Shown: piece after piece, positions 53,335 to 62,607 of the stretch | Numbering within the stretch: the stretch's first letter is position 1 | How the letters are laid out: each line of letters starts with the position of its first letter | Source: Pirellulaceae bacterium | Lineage (GTDB): Bacteria > Planctomycetota > Planctomycetia > Pirellulales > Pirellulaceae | DNA length: 64,000 nucleotides | NCBI GenBank assembly: GCA_019636375.1 | Contig: JAHBXS010000001.1 | Location: forward strand, 248,001 to 312,000 | Reading direction: 5' to 3' | The notes under the pieces: generated by a model | Database searches by the model: none | The model's input: the letters and a program-made list of their open reading frames with translations, nothing else | What the model was told of the DNA's origin: nothing | Position numbers and translations under genes: made by a program

Positions 53335-55962
53335 ATGTCTGAAAATTCAGTTGTCGATTTCGAAAATCGCTTACGGGCTTCCGGCGTGCTCGATGCCCAA
53401 CAACTCGCTGAGATCGACTACAGCCATTTTTCTGACGCGCGATACCTTGCCAAACGACTTGTCGAAAAGTGTCTGTTGACGGAATGGCAGGCCAAGCTTC
53501 TTTTGTCTGGGCGAAGTCAAATGCTAGTTGGCGGATATCTGTTGCTAGAACGCCTTGAACGGAACGAATTGGGGGACTGCTATTTGGCTCGCCACCGGTC
53601 CCTTGACCGCAACGTCGAATTGCAATTCTTGCCAAAAGAGTTCGGCAAAAAGTCCGATCAGTTTGAGCCGTTTATTCAGTCGGCCCAAATGTTGATAGAA
53701 GTTGACCACCCCAACCTGGCCCATGTATTCGACGTCGGTGAAGAGGTCGGGCGATATTTCGTTGTCCAAGAACGTGTTTCAGGACAAACGCTGGCTGAGA
53801 TTGAATTGACCAAGGTTTCGCGGGTCGAAGTTCTCGGATGGGTTCGCGAGTTAGCGTCGGCCATTGGTTATCTACATCGCCGCTCGATTTTGCACGGCTC
53901 GATTGATTGGAAGGAAATCATCGTCACGCCCAATCGGCAAATCCAATTAAGGGGTTTGATCAAACGGGTACTTGAGGAACGCGTGTTGGGCCAGAACGAG
54001 CGACCGCAATCCGACTCGGGGCAGTTTGGCCTTTTGGATCGTGTTGCCTTCCAAGGACTCCTGGGAGAATTGTTGGCCAAGACGTGGGGCTCTGAGGCCA
54101 ATGCAGCGCTACTATCCGCCGTCGTTCGCTTGGGGCAAAACGGCGATTCGCTCCAAGAAATTGAATCCCTCGCGACCCGCGAAATTAGTTTGTTGCAATC
54201 ATCGGCGAGTGGAATCGATCATTTGTCAACCTCCAATTCCCCAAAGCCCGCTGATCCGAAAAGTCCCAAGGGAACAAATCCCAAGGCCCAAGCCTTGTCG
54301 CCAAAAAAAGATCAACCAACCGAATCAATATCAAAACGCTCGACCTTAGAAAAACCGCACAATTCGCCAAAATTTCGCAAAATTTTCATCGGCGGAGTGA
54401 TCACTGTCGCGGCATTACTGTTTGGCGGTTGGGCCTGGTTTCAGTTCGGACGTGTCCCTGCGAATTCCGAGACGGAAGTGGCGAAGTTCAATTCAGATGA
54501 AACAAAGCGACCCCCTACCGATTCAAAGCGAGGTCGCAGTAGCAAAAGCAACTCGAAGACATCACTTGCCGATTCTGCTCCGATTACCGAAAAACCATTG
54601 CCGGAGTCGGCCTCAAGCGATGTCGCAACAGATGTTGCCACGAGAGACGATGAAGGTGAACTTGAATCGGGCCGAGACCAAATTTCGCAGTCCGATTCCG
54701 ATACGCCGCTCGTGGATGTCTTGGACAAAGATTCCAAAGAAGGTGTCGATGAAGAGAGTTCAGATCCAATCGTCGCCCCCACAGAACCGGTTAAAGGGAT
54801 CGGAACCGAGGGGTTTGCCGACTTGTTGCTCGGATCAAGTGCAACGACGACAACTTCTGTTGCCGACTCCGAAAAGAATGTTTCGAAGTCAGCAACAAAA
54901 CGAAGCTCAAAATCCGAACCCACGACAACGCCAGACTCGTCTGCCGAATTAAATCAGGATTCCACGAAAGAGCAATCGTTTAAGCCATCGGTTCCAGAAG
55001 GTCTCGAATTACCTCCACCTGATGGAAGCGAAACGTTTGTGAAATTGATGGATCTCAATAGCGAAGCCGCAACAGATGTTTCCTTAGATTTGATTTTTGA
55101 TCCTGAGAAATGTGGAAAAGGAAAGAACTTTTTTGCGCTATCTGCGATCCCCGGAAAAAAGGAATGGAACGTCCAGCACTCGAATCGCCCCGAGGACCGT
55201 GCCGCCAAAGTGGTTGCCAGATTCAAAGTGGAAGGCGATGGGCTTGTGTTCGCATGGGACCCCGACGTTGACAATAAATCCAATGCCAACTTCCTGTGCA
55301 ACACTTGTTTGGAAATCAGCACCACAAAAATGCAGATTATTCCGTTGCGAAAATCGCTCAATATCGACTCGCTCATGGTGAATGAGAAGAGTTTTTCCAG
55401 TCGAACGACGCTTGAGATTCCTTGGCTGCCGGCAGAAGGGATTAAGCTCGAATTTGGGCAGCTCGATCCGGCTCAGTTCGGCACAGGTCGGATCGCGAAC
55501 CCTCAAATGGTCAATCGTAGTCCCGCCACAATCGCGTTTAAAGATGATTTGAAAGAACAAATTTTCTTTTTGGCAATTGCCGCCGATTTTAAGTCAAAAG
55601 TCGAATTTCGACTCGATGTTCAAACTCGAAACGAACGCGGTGCAGCAGTTTCATTGACTCCAAAAATGCTCGACGATGTGCTAAATGGCTTTGATCGCTA
55701 CAGCGAGCATCTGTTTATGAAAAAGGAGTTAGCTCAGAACCTTGCGGACAATGCCCAGTATGGAGAGAAAACGAAACGCCGCGATGAACTCAAGGCGGCG
55801 ACAAACTCGCTCAAGGAACATCAAACTTTGCGGGAAATCGCACATGATCAAGGCGTCCTCGTTCGCAATCTCGTCAACGTTCCGATCCCGTTGCGAGTCG
55901 TTTACGAGTTTCAAAACCAGAAGATCGAACTTGCGCGAACTCCGAACTATCAATCAAATTAG
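53335..55962 (+). CDS. Transmembrane pseudokinase
   Basis: An 875-residue protein from ATG 53335 (MSENSVVDFENRLR). Residues 20-65 carry the planctomycete kinase prelude (KCLLTEWQAKLLLSGRS). Residues 66-270 look like a Hanks kinase fold but all three catalytic sites are changed: the VAVK lysine area reads NVELQFLP, HRD is HGS (187-189), and DFG is replaced by LRG. Hence it probably binds or scaffolds rather than phosphorylates. A Pro/Ser/Lys-rich linker, one transmembrane helix (about 349-371, FIGGVITVAALLFGGWAWF) and a 500-residue beta-rich, probably extracytoplasmic part follow. Convergent with the symporter gene. Confidence 0.85.
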   Translation: MSENSVVDFENRLRASGVLDAQQLAEIDYSHFSDARYLAKRLVEKCLLTEWQAKLLLSGRSQMLVGGYLLLERLERNELGDCYLARHRSLDRNVELQFLPKEFGKKSDQFEPFIQSAQMLIEVDHPNLAHVFDVGEEVGRYFVVQERVSGQTLAEIELTKVSRVEVLGWVRELASAIGYLHRRSILHGSIDWKEIIVTPNRQIQLRGLIKRVLEERVLGQNERPQSDSGQFGLLDRVAFQGLLGELLAKTWGSEANAALLSAVVRLGQNGDSLQEIESLATREISLLQSSASGIDHLSTSNSPKPADPKSPKGTNPKAQALSPKKDQPTESISKRSTLEKPHNSPKFRKIFIGGVITVAALLFGGWAWFQFGRVPANSETEVAKFNSDETKRPPTDSKRGRSSKSNSKTSLADSAPITEKPLPESASSDVATDVATRDDEGELESGRDQISQSDSDTPLVDVLDKDSKEGVDEESSDPIVAPTEPVKGIGTEGFADLLLGSSATTTTSVADSEKNVSKSATKRSSKSEPTTTPDSSAELNQDSTKEQSFKPSVPEGLELPPPDGSETFVKLMDLNSEAATDVSLDLIFDPEKCGKGKNFFALSAIPGKKEWNVQHSNRPEDRAAKVVARFKVEGDGLVFAWDPDVDNKSNANFLCNTCLEISTTKMQIIPLRKSLNIDSLMVNEKSFSSRTTLEIPWLPAEGIKLEFGQLDPAQFGTGRIANPQMVNRSPATIAFKDDLKEQIFFLAIAADFKSKVEFRLDVQTRNERGAAVSLTPKMLDDVLNGFDRYSEHLFMKKELAQNLADNAQYGEKTKRRDELKAATNSLKEHQTLREIAHDQGVLVRNLVNVPIPLRVVYEFQNQKIELARTPNYQSN

Positions 55963-55973
55963 CTCCCGCCAAC

Positions 55974-57560
55974 CTATCGACGGTCAGTTTGCGGCATAAA
56001 AAATTTTTCTACCGTTTCTCTGGCGGGTGGTTTTGTGACCAGTGAAACCCATACCAAAGTCACCGTTGACAGGAAGAACATAACGACGACCGGAAGTAGG
56101 CCGAAGATGAGCAGTTCATCCGATCCCGGGGGCTTCTCTGCCAAAATGTCGCGAGTAAAGAAAACTCCCCAGCTTAGTCCGGTAACAAGAATTGCCGCCA
56201 TGGCACCTGCCTTTGTGACTCGGCGCCAATAGACCGCCGCGAATACAATAGGAAATAATGCCGCGAAGCCAGAAAAACACCAAATACCTAGGTCAAAAAC
56301 GAGGGCCACATCTTTAAGCCATAGTGACAAACCGTACGTCACGCCAACTACTGCCAAAATGAACATGCGACCTAACATGATCTTCTGCTTGTCGGAGTAC
56401 TCACGGCGCGAAATTCTCAATACGAAATCGTTTGTGAACATCGTCCCCAAACAAACAAATTGAGAGTCCAGGCTCGACATGATCGCCGCCAAAACCCCAG
56501 CCGTAACCAATCCAGACAAAACTGGAGACGAAACCAATTCCTTGACCATTCTGCCGAGAACCATATTGGGATTTTGGCCGGTTGCTAACGGGCCCAAATA
56601 TCCGGCTGCCCAAACGCCAATCAAGATACATGGCAACCAAACGACAAGTACAAACACGGGATGCCCAATGACGGTCAAGCGAAAACTCTTCGCCGAACGG
56701 GCCGTTAACCAATGCTGGAACAAATGGGGGAACATCCCCACAGAAAGAGGGATCAAGCAATAGCTGAAGAACACCAGGGGTGACATCGAGCCTTCGCGAA
56801 CCAAACGGTTTTTTGCAAATTCGCTGTTGGCAACAAGTTGCGTCGCCTCGCTCAGTCCTCCCAATCGTTGACTAATTAAATAAATGGCCACCACGCCGCA
56901 GAGCATAAACACGATTGTTTGAAACGCATTCGCCCAAACCGCTCCTCGCAGTCCACCCATAAAAACGTAGAACAACACGATCAAACAAATCGCTAGTCCA
57001 CCCCATTCCGCGGGAATACTGCCGTGCAGTGGATGCAGACGTTCCGTTCCGTCCACCATCACGACGGAGGGAAGCCCGAATAAATCAGGAAACATCCCAA
57101 TCGTGGCCCCTTGCAAGAATTTTCCGGCAGAGATAACCCCAACGAGCAAATAGGGAATCACCAATAAAACAAGAATCGGGAACAACAAAAATGCCAACCC
57201 GGGCGATTCAAAGCGTTCCCTAAAGTATTCGCATTGCGTGATGTAGCCATATCGCTTTCCAATCGCCCATAACCGAATGCCGATCAGGAAAAAAACGACG
57301 GAATGCATCAATCCGGCCCAAGACGCCATCAGGCCGTACACGCCGATGCCAACGGAGTAGGCCTTGCCTGTTGACCCAACCAGAGCGAACCCAGTCATCG
57401 TTGTACCGAAAACTGATAAGAGCAGCAAAACTGGCCCTACGTTTCGGCTGACGACAAAAAAATCCGAACTGGTTCCGCGCGAAAAAGCCCGGCTCAGCAA
57501 CCCCAACAAGACCAGGAGTCCGAGGTACCCGACGACGATGATAAAACTAATTTGCTCCAT
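55974..57560 (-). CDS. Sodium:solute symporter (SSS family)
   Basis: A 528-residue multi-spanning transporter from ATG 57560 (MEQISFIIVVGYLGLL). It has the 13-14 helix SSS layout with family patterns such as SRNVGPVLLLLSVFGTTMTGFALVG, YVFMGGLRGAVWANAFQ and SSLDSQFVCLGTMFTNDF (sodium-site serines). It imports an organic solute, perhaps an acid, with Na+. The small DUF3311 gene precedes it by 37 bases on the same strand, a frequent pairing in SSS operons. Substrate unknown. Confidence 0.93.
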   Translation of the reverse strand: MEQISFIIVVGYLGLLVLLGLLSRAFSRGTSSDFFVVSRNVGPVLLLLSVFGTTMTGFALVGSTGKAYSVGIGVYGLMASWAGLMHSVVFFLIGIRLWAIGKRYGYITQCEYFRERFESPGLAFLLFPILVLLVIPYLLVGVISAGKFLQGATIGMFPDLFGLPSVVMVDGTERLHPLHGSIPAEWGGLAICLIVLFYVFMGGLRGAVWANAFQTIVFMLCGVVAIYLISQRLGGLSEATQLVANSEFAKNRLVREGSMSPLVFFSYCLIPLSVGMFPHLFQHWLTARSAKSFRLTVIGHPVFVLVVWLPCILIGVWAAGYLGPLATGQNPNMVLGRMVKELVSSPVLSGLVTAGVLAAIMSSLDSQFVCLGTMFTNDFVLRISRREYSDKQKIMLGRMFILAVVGVTYGLSLWLKDVALVFDLGIWCFSGFAALFPIVFAAVYWRRVTKAGAMAAILVTGLSWGVFFTRDILAEKPPGSDELLIFGLLPVVVMFFLSTVTLVWVSLVTKPPARETVEKFFMPQTDRR

Positions 57561-57597
57561 ATCCTTGATGACTTTCTTTGGGCCGGTTTCAAATTGT

Positions 57598-57819
57598 TCA
57601 ATCTTTTGCCACGGACTCTTGAGCCCAAGTCTCGATTTCTTCTGGCCATGAGTATTTTGTTGCCGCAATCCACAACACAGCACAAGCTAACGAAAAGCCG
57701 ACATGCCATGCCAACCCGATTGGCAAGAACCCAAACAGAATCGTCGGGTCGTTCCAATACCAGAAGTCCTGGTGCAAAAAGAACAACACCCAAAAACAAA
57801 CCCAAACAATATTTCTCAT
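57598..57819 (-). CDS. DUF3311-family small membrane protein
   Basis: A 73-residue protein with two transmembrane helices. LLFLHQDFWYWNDPTILFGFLPIGLAWH-like sequence (HQDFWYWNDPTILFGFLP) matches the DUF3311 family, whose genes precede SSS symporter genes. A role as an accessory subunit is the current inference for the family. The start is ATG 57819 and the gene is 37 bases before the symporter start. Confidence 0.88.
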   Translation of the reverse strand: MRNIVWVCFWVLFFLHQDFWYWNDPTILFGFLPIGLAWHVGFSLACAVLWIAATKYSWPEEIETWAQESVAKD

Positions 57820-57904
57820 GCGAATCTTCTTTTTGATTAAAATTTGCTCGCCGGTTGGTAACCGACCATCGCCCTGCCGAGGAATGAGTCGTTGGTTGAC
57901 GACT

Positions 57905-58312
57905 CTAGCCTCTCAGCCAATCTGGAAGCCGCAGCACTTTTCCACTCGGAGAAACGGCGGCGACGATCGAATGACCGTGAGCCAACAGCGTTTCATCGCG
58001 GCGAATCTGATACGTATGTCGAATTCTAACTCCTTTGGCCCAGTCGAGTCGAGTCTCCACCGTGAGTAGATCGTCGTATCTGGCCCCTTCCAAATAGTGG
58101 CAAGCGACCTCGATCACCACGAGAAAGAGGCCCTGCGACTCGAGCTCGCGGTAGTTGAATCCGGCTGCCCGCAACATTTCCACACGCCCGACTTCAAAAA
58201 AATTGATGTAGTTGGCATGGTGACAACGCCCCTGAGCGTCGGTCTCTTGGTATCTAACTCGCAGTTGTAGCTCATGCACTCGCAGAGGGAATTGATTGGG
58301 TAACTCGGACAT
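57905..58312 (-). CDS. YbgC-type acyl-CoA thioesterase (4-hydroxybenzoyl-CoA thioesterase family)
   Basis: A 135-residue hot-dog-fold enzyme. YQETDAQGRCHHANYINFFEVGR is the family signature with the catalytic Asp. It hydrolyses acyl-CoA; small YbgC members act on short acyl or aromatic CoA esters. It is upstream of the DUF3311/SSS pair, 85 bases apart, on the same strand, possibly in the same unit. The tol-pal genes that often accompany ybgC are not here. Confidence 0.9.
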   Translation of the reverse strand: MSELPNQFPLRVHELQLRVRYQETDAQGRCHHANYINFFEVGRVEMLRAAGFNYRELESQGLFLVVIEVACHYLEGARYDDLLTVETRLDWAKGVRIRHTYQIRRDETLLAHGHSIVAAVSPSGKVLRLPDWLRG

Positions 58313-58782
58313 CGACCGTCTAGGATTCTAAAACGAAAGCTCAGATCAAAAAGTAAATCGTAACCGCTAAAGAGGGTATACGCTACGTCTCTATCGACTC
58401 GAAATCCAAGGAACCAACGAACCCCGATCCATCGAGTAGCGGTCTCAGGCCCCTTCAGTGCATTACCTTCCCGCACGGGTTTCTAAATCCCGATCTTGAG
58501 GCGACAATAATCCGAAATTTTAGCGTTCTATCAACTGCTTTCGTTTCTGCCGATTACGATTTGAAGTCTGGGAATGTCTGAGCAGACCGGCCTACAACTT
58601 CTCACCTAGCGCGTTTGCAACTGGAGATGGCAGCGTGATTGATCAATCCACGGATGGTGACTCTCTCGGAGTAGTCGCTATCGCTTGGGCGAAGATGCAA
58701 ATCGATGTTGCTGAGAAGCCTCACCAACCTGAATCGGAACTGAAGGACGGCAGCCACGCTGACCAATCACAGGAGGCGTCGA
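58313..58782. other. Intergenic region, possible short ORF
   Basis: About 470 bases. A GTG frame from 58635 to 58799 (54 residues) has a GGAG site and overlaps the ATG of the next hypothetical gene, but its composition is not convincing and I do not call it. No other structure is seen. Confidence 0.25.
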
Positions 58783-59139
58783 ATGATCAATTCTCCTGAC
58801 GACTCCGTTCGAATCTACGACGACGATTCAGGTTGGCCAACGACCCCTGAAAGCCAAGTTTCCGAACATGCATATCGCGAAGCTTTCCTCCTGTCCGCGC
58901 GAGAGGCTGCTCATTGGACGAGCAACGAAAAGGATGCCATCGACCGCGCTTGGGAGGAACGTCGTCTTGTTTGCCAGCAAGCTGAGGTGCTGACTCCCTC
59001 GGCCCCCTACTTTGGCGATCCCAGTCTGCTCGGACAGCAGGTCGTAGGTCGCCGCGAACATCTGGTCGACGCCTCACGCACCCGCATTCGCGTCTATTGC
59101 TTTGAGTTCGTTCGTCAATGCTGGGGAGGCATTGCTTGA
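58783..59139 (+). CDS. Hypothetical protein, doubtful
   Basis: A 118-residue frame with an ATG after an AGGAG site. It is acidic and helical in the first half (EAFLLSAREAAHWTSNEKD) and then has FGDPSLLGQQVVGRREHLVD. No family is known to me. It overlaps the 3' part of an eroded minus-strand gene and is next to the R-M region, so it may be a genuine small gene or chance; frames on the opposite strand are open too. Confidence 0.3.
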   Translation: MINSPDDSVRIYDDDSGWPTTPESQVSEHAYREAFLLSAREAAHWTSNEKDAIDRAWEERRLVCQQAEVLTPSAPYFGDPSLLGQQVVGRREHLVDASRTRIRVYCFEFVRQCWGGIA

Positions 59140-59411
59140 GGGAGGCGTCGTGGAACAGGTCATCGATCCGCAGCCCGTCCATTTTGTTTTTAGACCCCTA
59201 CAAGGTCTGGAATGGCGTTATCATCGGCGGCAACTTAGGTTTGAAATTACAATTCGGACCGGTTCACGGCGCCAGTGTTTGCACAAAATCGGTTGAATGC
59301 CTCCATTGCAACGAGGGAGCGATTGAGTTTGTAGGCCAACGCTTCTGTGGCAAGATTCTCGGGATGAGAGGCAAAATTATGGACTAGTTGTCCAAATTTG
59401 CTTTTTTTCAT
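59100..59411 (-). pseudogene. Eroded PD-(D/E)XK nuclease-family gene
   Basis: From ATG 59411 the minus strand reads 54 codons to TAA (59247): it includes LVHNFASHPENLATEALAY and AMEAFNRFCANTGAV. The same frame, with TAA codons replacing residues, continues as FQT, VAADDNAIPDLVGV and KQNGRAADR, then PVPRRLP. The pattern fits the N-terminal half of a PD-(D/E)XK nuclease-family protein (typically ...DDGAIPDLVG...). The catalytic IVEAKFW segment is missing, so a deletion is also likely. It is 28 bases beyond the HsdR stop. Confidence 0.7.
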
Positions 59412-59439
59412 TGGCTCAACTCTCGATCTTCACGGCGTT

Positions 59440-62340
59440 TCAATAATACTGCCGGATATACCCGTACGCCCGGTCGAATAAATCCTGGTCCTTGTGCAAG
59501 TGGTACTTCAGCAACGTTTTTCGCAACGCCTTCTGTACCTCGCGTTCACCGGCGGATGTCTGCTGCCAGCCGGGGAAGCGAACCAGCCGAACGATCTCGT
59601 CGATGTCGGCGACAATTCGTTCAACGATTGCAGGCGTTTCGTCCGTTTTCACCTGCTGGAACAATTCGGTGAGCGCCGCCTTGGCTTTATCCTGTTCTTC
59701 GACCGGATCGACTTTCTTCTCGGCTTCCACCACGTCGCGGGCCAATTCCAAGAGTTGTTTCAGGAACTCCTTGCTGTCGATCAACCCCTGCTCGTGTTTT
59801 TCCTTGATCCGTTCCAAGCGTTCACCCAACGCAACGAACTTAGGATCCTTGCCGTGCTTCCTCAGTCGAGCAATCAAACTTACTTCCAACGCCTTTCCCT
59901 TTTTGTCGGGAACGCCGATCACGCTTTCCAGTAGCTCGGCATCCAACACCAAGGTTTCCAGATCATCCCGAATGGCGTATAGCTCTGTGTTTTCGTGTAC
60001 CAAATCAATCGTCTTGGACCCAAGCACATGCCAGAGCAGCTTACCATTGCCGCTGGGCGGCTTGACCGATTCATACACCTGCGTGAGCCAGCGGTAGTCG
60101 GTTTCATAAGGTGCAAGGCAGGGATCGGGCGATAACGCCTCCCAAATCCGGCCCAACACTGAGTACTCCACCGCGAACGCATCCCGCTTCTCGTTGTTCG
60201 GCAGGCAATCCTGTGCCGCGATCAGGCCCTCGTAGCCGCCGACGGTTCGATCAACGCCTGGAAAGAATACAAGACATTTGGCAACCTGAATCGGCAATTC
60301 CTTCTTAACGTCATCCAAGTTGCTGATGACCTGTTGCACCGCTTTCTCGTCGAAGTCGAGTGCCTGGGCGACATCGTCGAAAATGCCGATGTAATCGACG
60401 ATCAAACCATGAGTCTTCTTCGAGTACGGTCGGTTCGTGCGGCAGATGGCTTGCAGAAGATTGTGGTCCCGCATCGGTTTGTCCAGATACATCACCTGTA
60501 AATTCGGCGCATCGAAGCCGGTCAGCAACTTCGAAGTCACGATTAAGAACTTGAGCGGATCGGCGGGGTCGCGAAATCGGTCGAGCAACTTTTCTTCGGC
60601 GTCACGGTCGCGGGCGTGAATCCTCCACTCCGCTGGGTCGCTTTGGGTCAAGTGCATCACGATCGCACTGCACTCGGGATCGCCGGTGATTTCATCCATC
60701 GCCGCCTTATACGCGACGCAACACTCGCGGTCGAACGTCACCACCTGAGCCTTGAATCCGTTTGGTTCGATCTTGGCCCGATAGTGATTGATCATGTGCT
60801 CGACGACACCCCGCACCCGCTCGGGCGTCTTCACGAGCACCGCCATTTTGGCTGCCCGCTTGGCAAGGTCATCACGATCTTGCTCGCTCAGATTATCGGT
60901 GATCTGCTTATACGCTTCATCGATGGCAGCTTTGTCGATCTTGAGCCTGATTTCTGGCGACTCGAAGTGCAGTGGCAGCGTCGCCTTGTCGCGAATCGAC
61001 TCCTGAAATGTGTAGCGGCTCAGATAGCCCTTCTCGTCTTCGTCGGCCCCGAACGCCCAAAAAGTGTTCTTGTCGGCGCGGTTGATCGGTGTGCCAGTCA
61101 AACCAAACAAGAATGCATTGGGCAGCGCAGTGCGCATCTTGCGACCGAGATCGCCTTCTTGCGTGCGATGGGCTTCGTCTACAAGCACGATGATATTCTT
61201 GCGGTCGTTGAGTACACCCTCTGCCTCACCGAACTTGTGAATCGTGGTGATGACCACCTTGCGCACGTCTTGTCCCAGCAGCGTTCGTAATTCTTCCCGA
61301 CTTTCTGCCTTGATCATGTTCGGCACATCGGCAGCGCTGAACGTCGCGGTGATTTGCGTGTCGAGGTCGATCCGATCCACCACAATCATCACCGTCGGGT
61401 TTCCCAGCGCCGGGTGCATCCGCAGCTTTTGAGCTGTGAAGACCATCAACAACGACTTACCCGAGCCCTGGAAATGCCAAATGAGACCCTTCTTGATGCG
61501 AGCTTGCACGACCCGCTCGACGATCAGGTTGGTTCCTTCAAATTGCTGATAACGACAGATCGTCTTGATGCGGCGATGCTTCTTGTCAGTGGCGAAGAGC
61601 GTAAAGTTCTGAAGAATGTCGAGCACCACCTGCGGGCGTAACATGCTGGAGATCGACTTCCGCACGTCGGCTAGCGATCCCTCGCCCTGGTTCCCGGCGT
61701 CTCGCCACGGGCCCCAGATATCGATGGGCATCCGCACCGAGCCGTAGCGAAACGCTTTTCCTTCGGTGGCGAAACTAAACACGTTCGGCACGAACATCGC
61801 CGGAACGCTTTGTTCGTAGTCTTCATGCACCTGGGCGGCACCATCGACCCATGTCACCGCAGGGCGGACAGGCGTCTTTGCTTCGCCAATCACGATCGGC
61901 AGTCCGTTAACGAGCAGCACCACGTCGAAGCGTTTGGTGAGTGTGCCAATCTGGTAAGTCCACTGGTTGCAAACCATCAAGTCATTGTTGGCTGGGTTGT
62001 CGAAGTCGATCATACGAACGGTGGTATGCTCACCGTTCGGGCCGAAAGGCATCGTCTTGTCACCGTGAAGCCAGGCGGTAAACGCTTCGTTCGAGCGGAC
62101 CAAGCCATCGTTCTGTACCGTCAGCAGTATCGCCCGCAGCTTGTAGATCACCTCGTCGGCACGATCGGTCTGGGCGGCGATTTCTGGATTGAGTCGGATC
62201 AGCGTCTCGCGAAGCTTCGATTCGACGAACACGTCCCCTGGCTGCCGCGTCAACTGCGGTCCCGTGATGAACTTCCATCCCAATCCCTGGCAGGCATCGA
62301 GGACCATCTGCTCGACGGTGTTAGATTCGTTAAAACTCAT
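59440..62340 (-). CDS. hsdR: Type I restriction endonuclease subunit R
   Basis: A 966-residue motor and nuclease subunit of a type I restriction system. Residues 1-200: N-terminal nuclease of the PD-(D/E)XK type with Asp139 (RFDVVLLV) and Glu153-x-Lys155 (GEAKTP). Then superfamily 2 helicase: QGSGKS (291-296), DEAH (388-391) and TGTP (415-418), and later a conserved LLTGFDAPNLQVMYLDKPM stretch. It translocates DNA and cuts far from its site when HsdM/HsdS are bound. hsdM and hsdS are not in the window; they may lie beyond its right end. Confidence 0.96.
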   Translation of the reverse strand: MSFNESNTVEQMVLDACQGLGWKFITGPQLTRQPGDVFVESKLRETLIRLNPEIAAQTDRADEVIYKLRAILLTVQNDGLVRSNEAFTAWLHGDKTMPFGPNGEHTTVRMIDFDNPANNDLMVCNQWTYQIGTLTKRFDVVLLVNGLPIVIGEAKTPVRPAVTWVDGAAQVHEDYEQSVPAMFVPNVFSFATEGKAFRYGSVRMPIDIWGPWRDAGNQGEGSLADVRKSISSMLRPQVVLDILQNFTLFATDKKHRRIKTICRYQQFEGTNLIVERVVQARIKKGLIWHFQGSGKSLLMVFTAQKLRMHPALGNPTVMIVVDRIDLDTQITATFSAADVPNMIKAESREELRTLLGQDVRKVVITTIHKFGEAEGVLNDRKNIIVLVDEAHRTQEGDLGRKMRTALPNAFLFGLTGTPINRADKNTFWAFGADEDEKGYLSRYTFQESIRDKATLPLHFESPEIRLKIDKAAIDEAYKQITDNLSEQDRDDLAKRAAKMAVLVKTPERVRGVVEHMINHYRAKIEPNGFKAQVVTFDRECCVAYKAAMDEITGDPECSAIVMHLTQSDPAEWRIHARDRDAEEKLLDRFRDPADPLKFLIVTSKLLTGFDAPNLQVMYLDKPMRDHNLLQAICRTNRPYSKKTHGLIVDYIGIFDDVAQALDFDEKAVQQVISNLDDVKKELPIQVAKCLVFFPGVDRTVGGYEGLIAAQDCLPNNEKRDAFAVEYSVLGRIWEALSPDPCLAPYETDYRWLTQVYESVKPPSGNGKLLWHVLGSKTIDLVHENTELYAIRDDLETLVLDAELLESVIGVPDKKGKALEVSLIARLRKHGKDPKFVALGERLERIKEKHEQGLIDSKEFLKQLLELARDVVEAEKKVDPVEEQDKAKAALTELFQQVKTDETPAIVERIVADIDEIVRLVRFPGWQQTSAGEREVQKALRKTLLKYHLHKDQDLFDRAYGYIRQYY

Positions 62341-62607
62341 CGTTACCTCATCGGACGATTAGTGGATTTGATCGGACGATTATCTGACGATTAGCGATTG
62401 GCAGTTTAGCCAGACGCAACCCGAAGTTTATCGAAACCTTATTGGCGGGCGGTGTTGCAATTGGATAAAGCGTTTTCTCCACGAGTCTCGACGCCATCGT
62501 CTTTACGATTAGCCACGCAGGGTTTACGAAAACTTTACGATTAGCCGACCTCCATTTGGCCCTAGCACTTAACGAATAGCGAATTTCAGTTAACGAATAC
62601 TTAACGA
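62341..62607. repeat. Direct repeats CGATTAG in the hsdR upstream gap
   Basis: The 267-base gap contains ATCGGACGATTA twice (62350-62361, 62371-62382), GACGATTAG (62386), CTTTACGATTAGCC twice (62501-62514, 62533-62546) and AACGATTAG (62603). At least six similar units occur in both short and 32-base spacings. They may be recombination relics or binding sites for a regulator of the R-M genes. Confidence 0.55.

Noticed and set aside
52982..53479. 165-residue frame overlapping the pseudokinase start
   Set aside because: Overlaps a better supported gene in another frame and has no recognisable motif.
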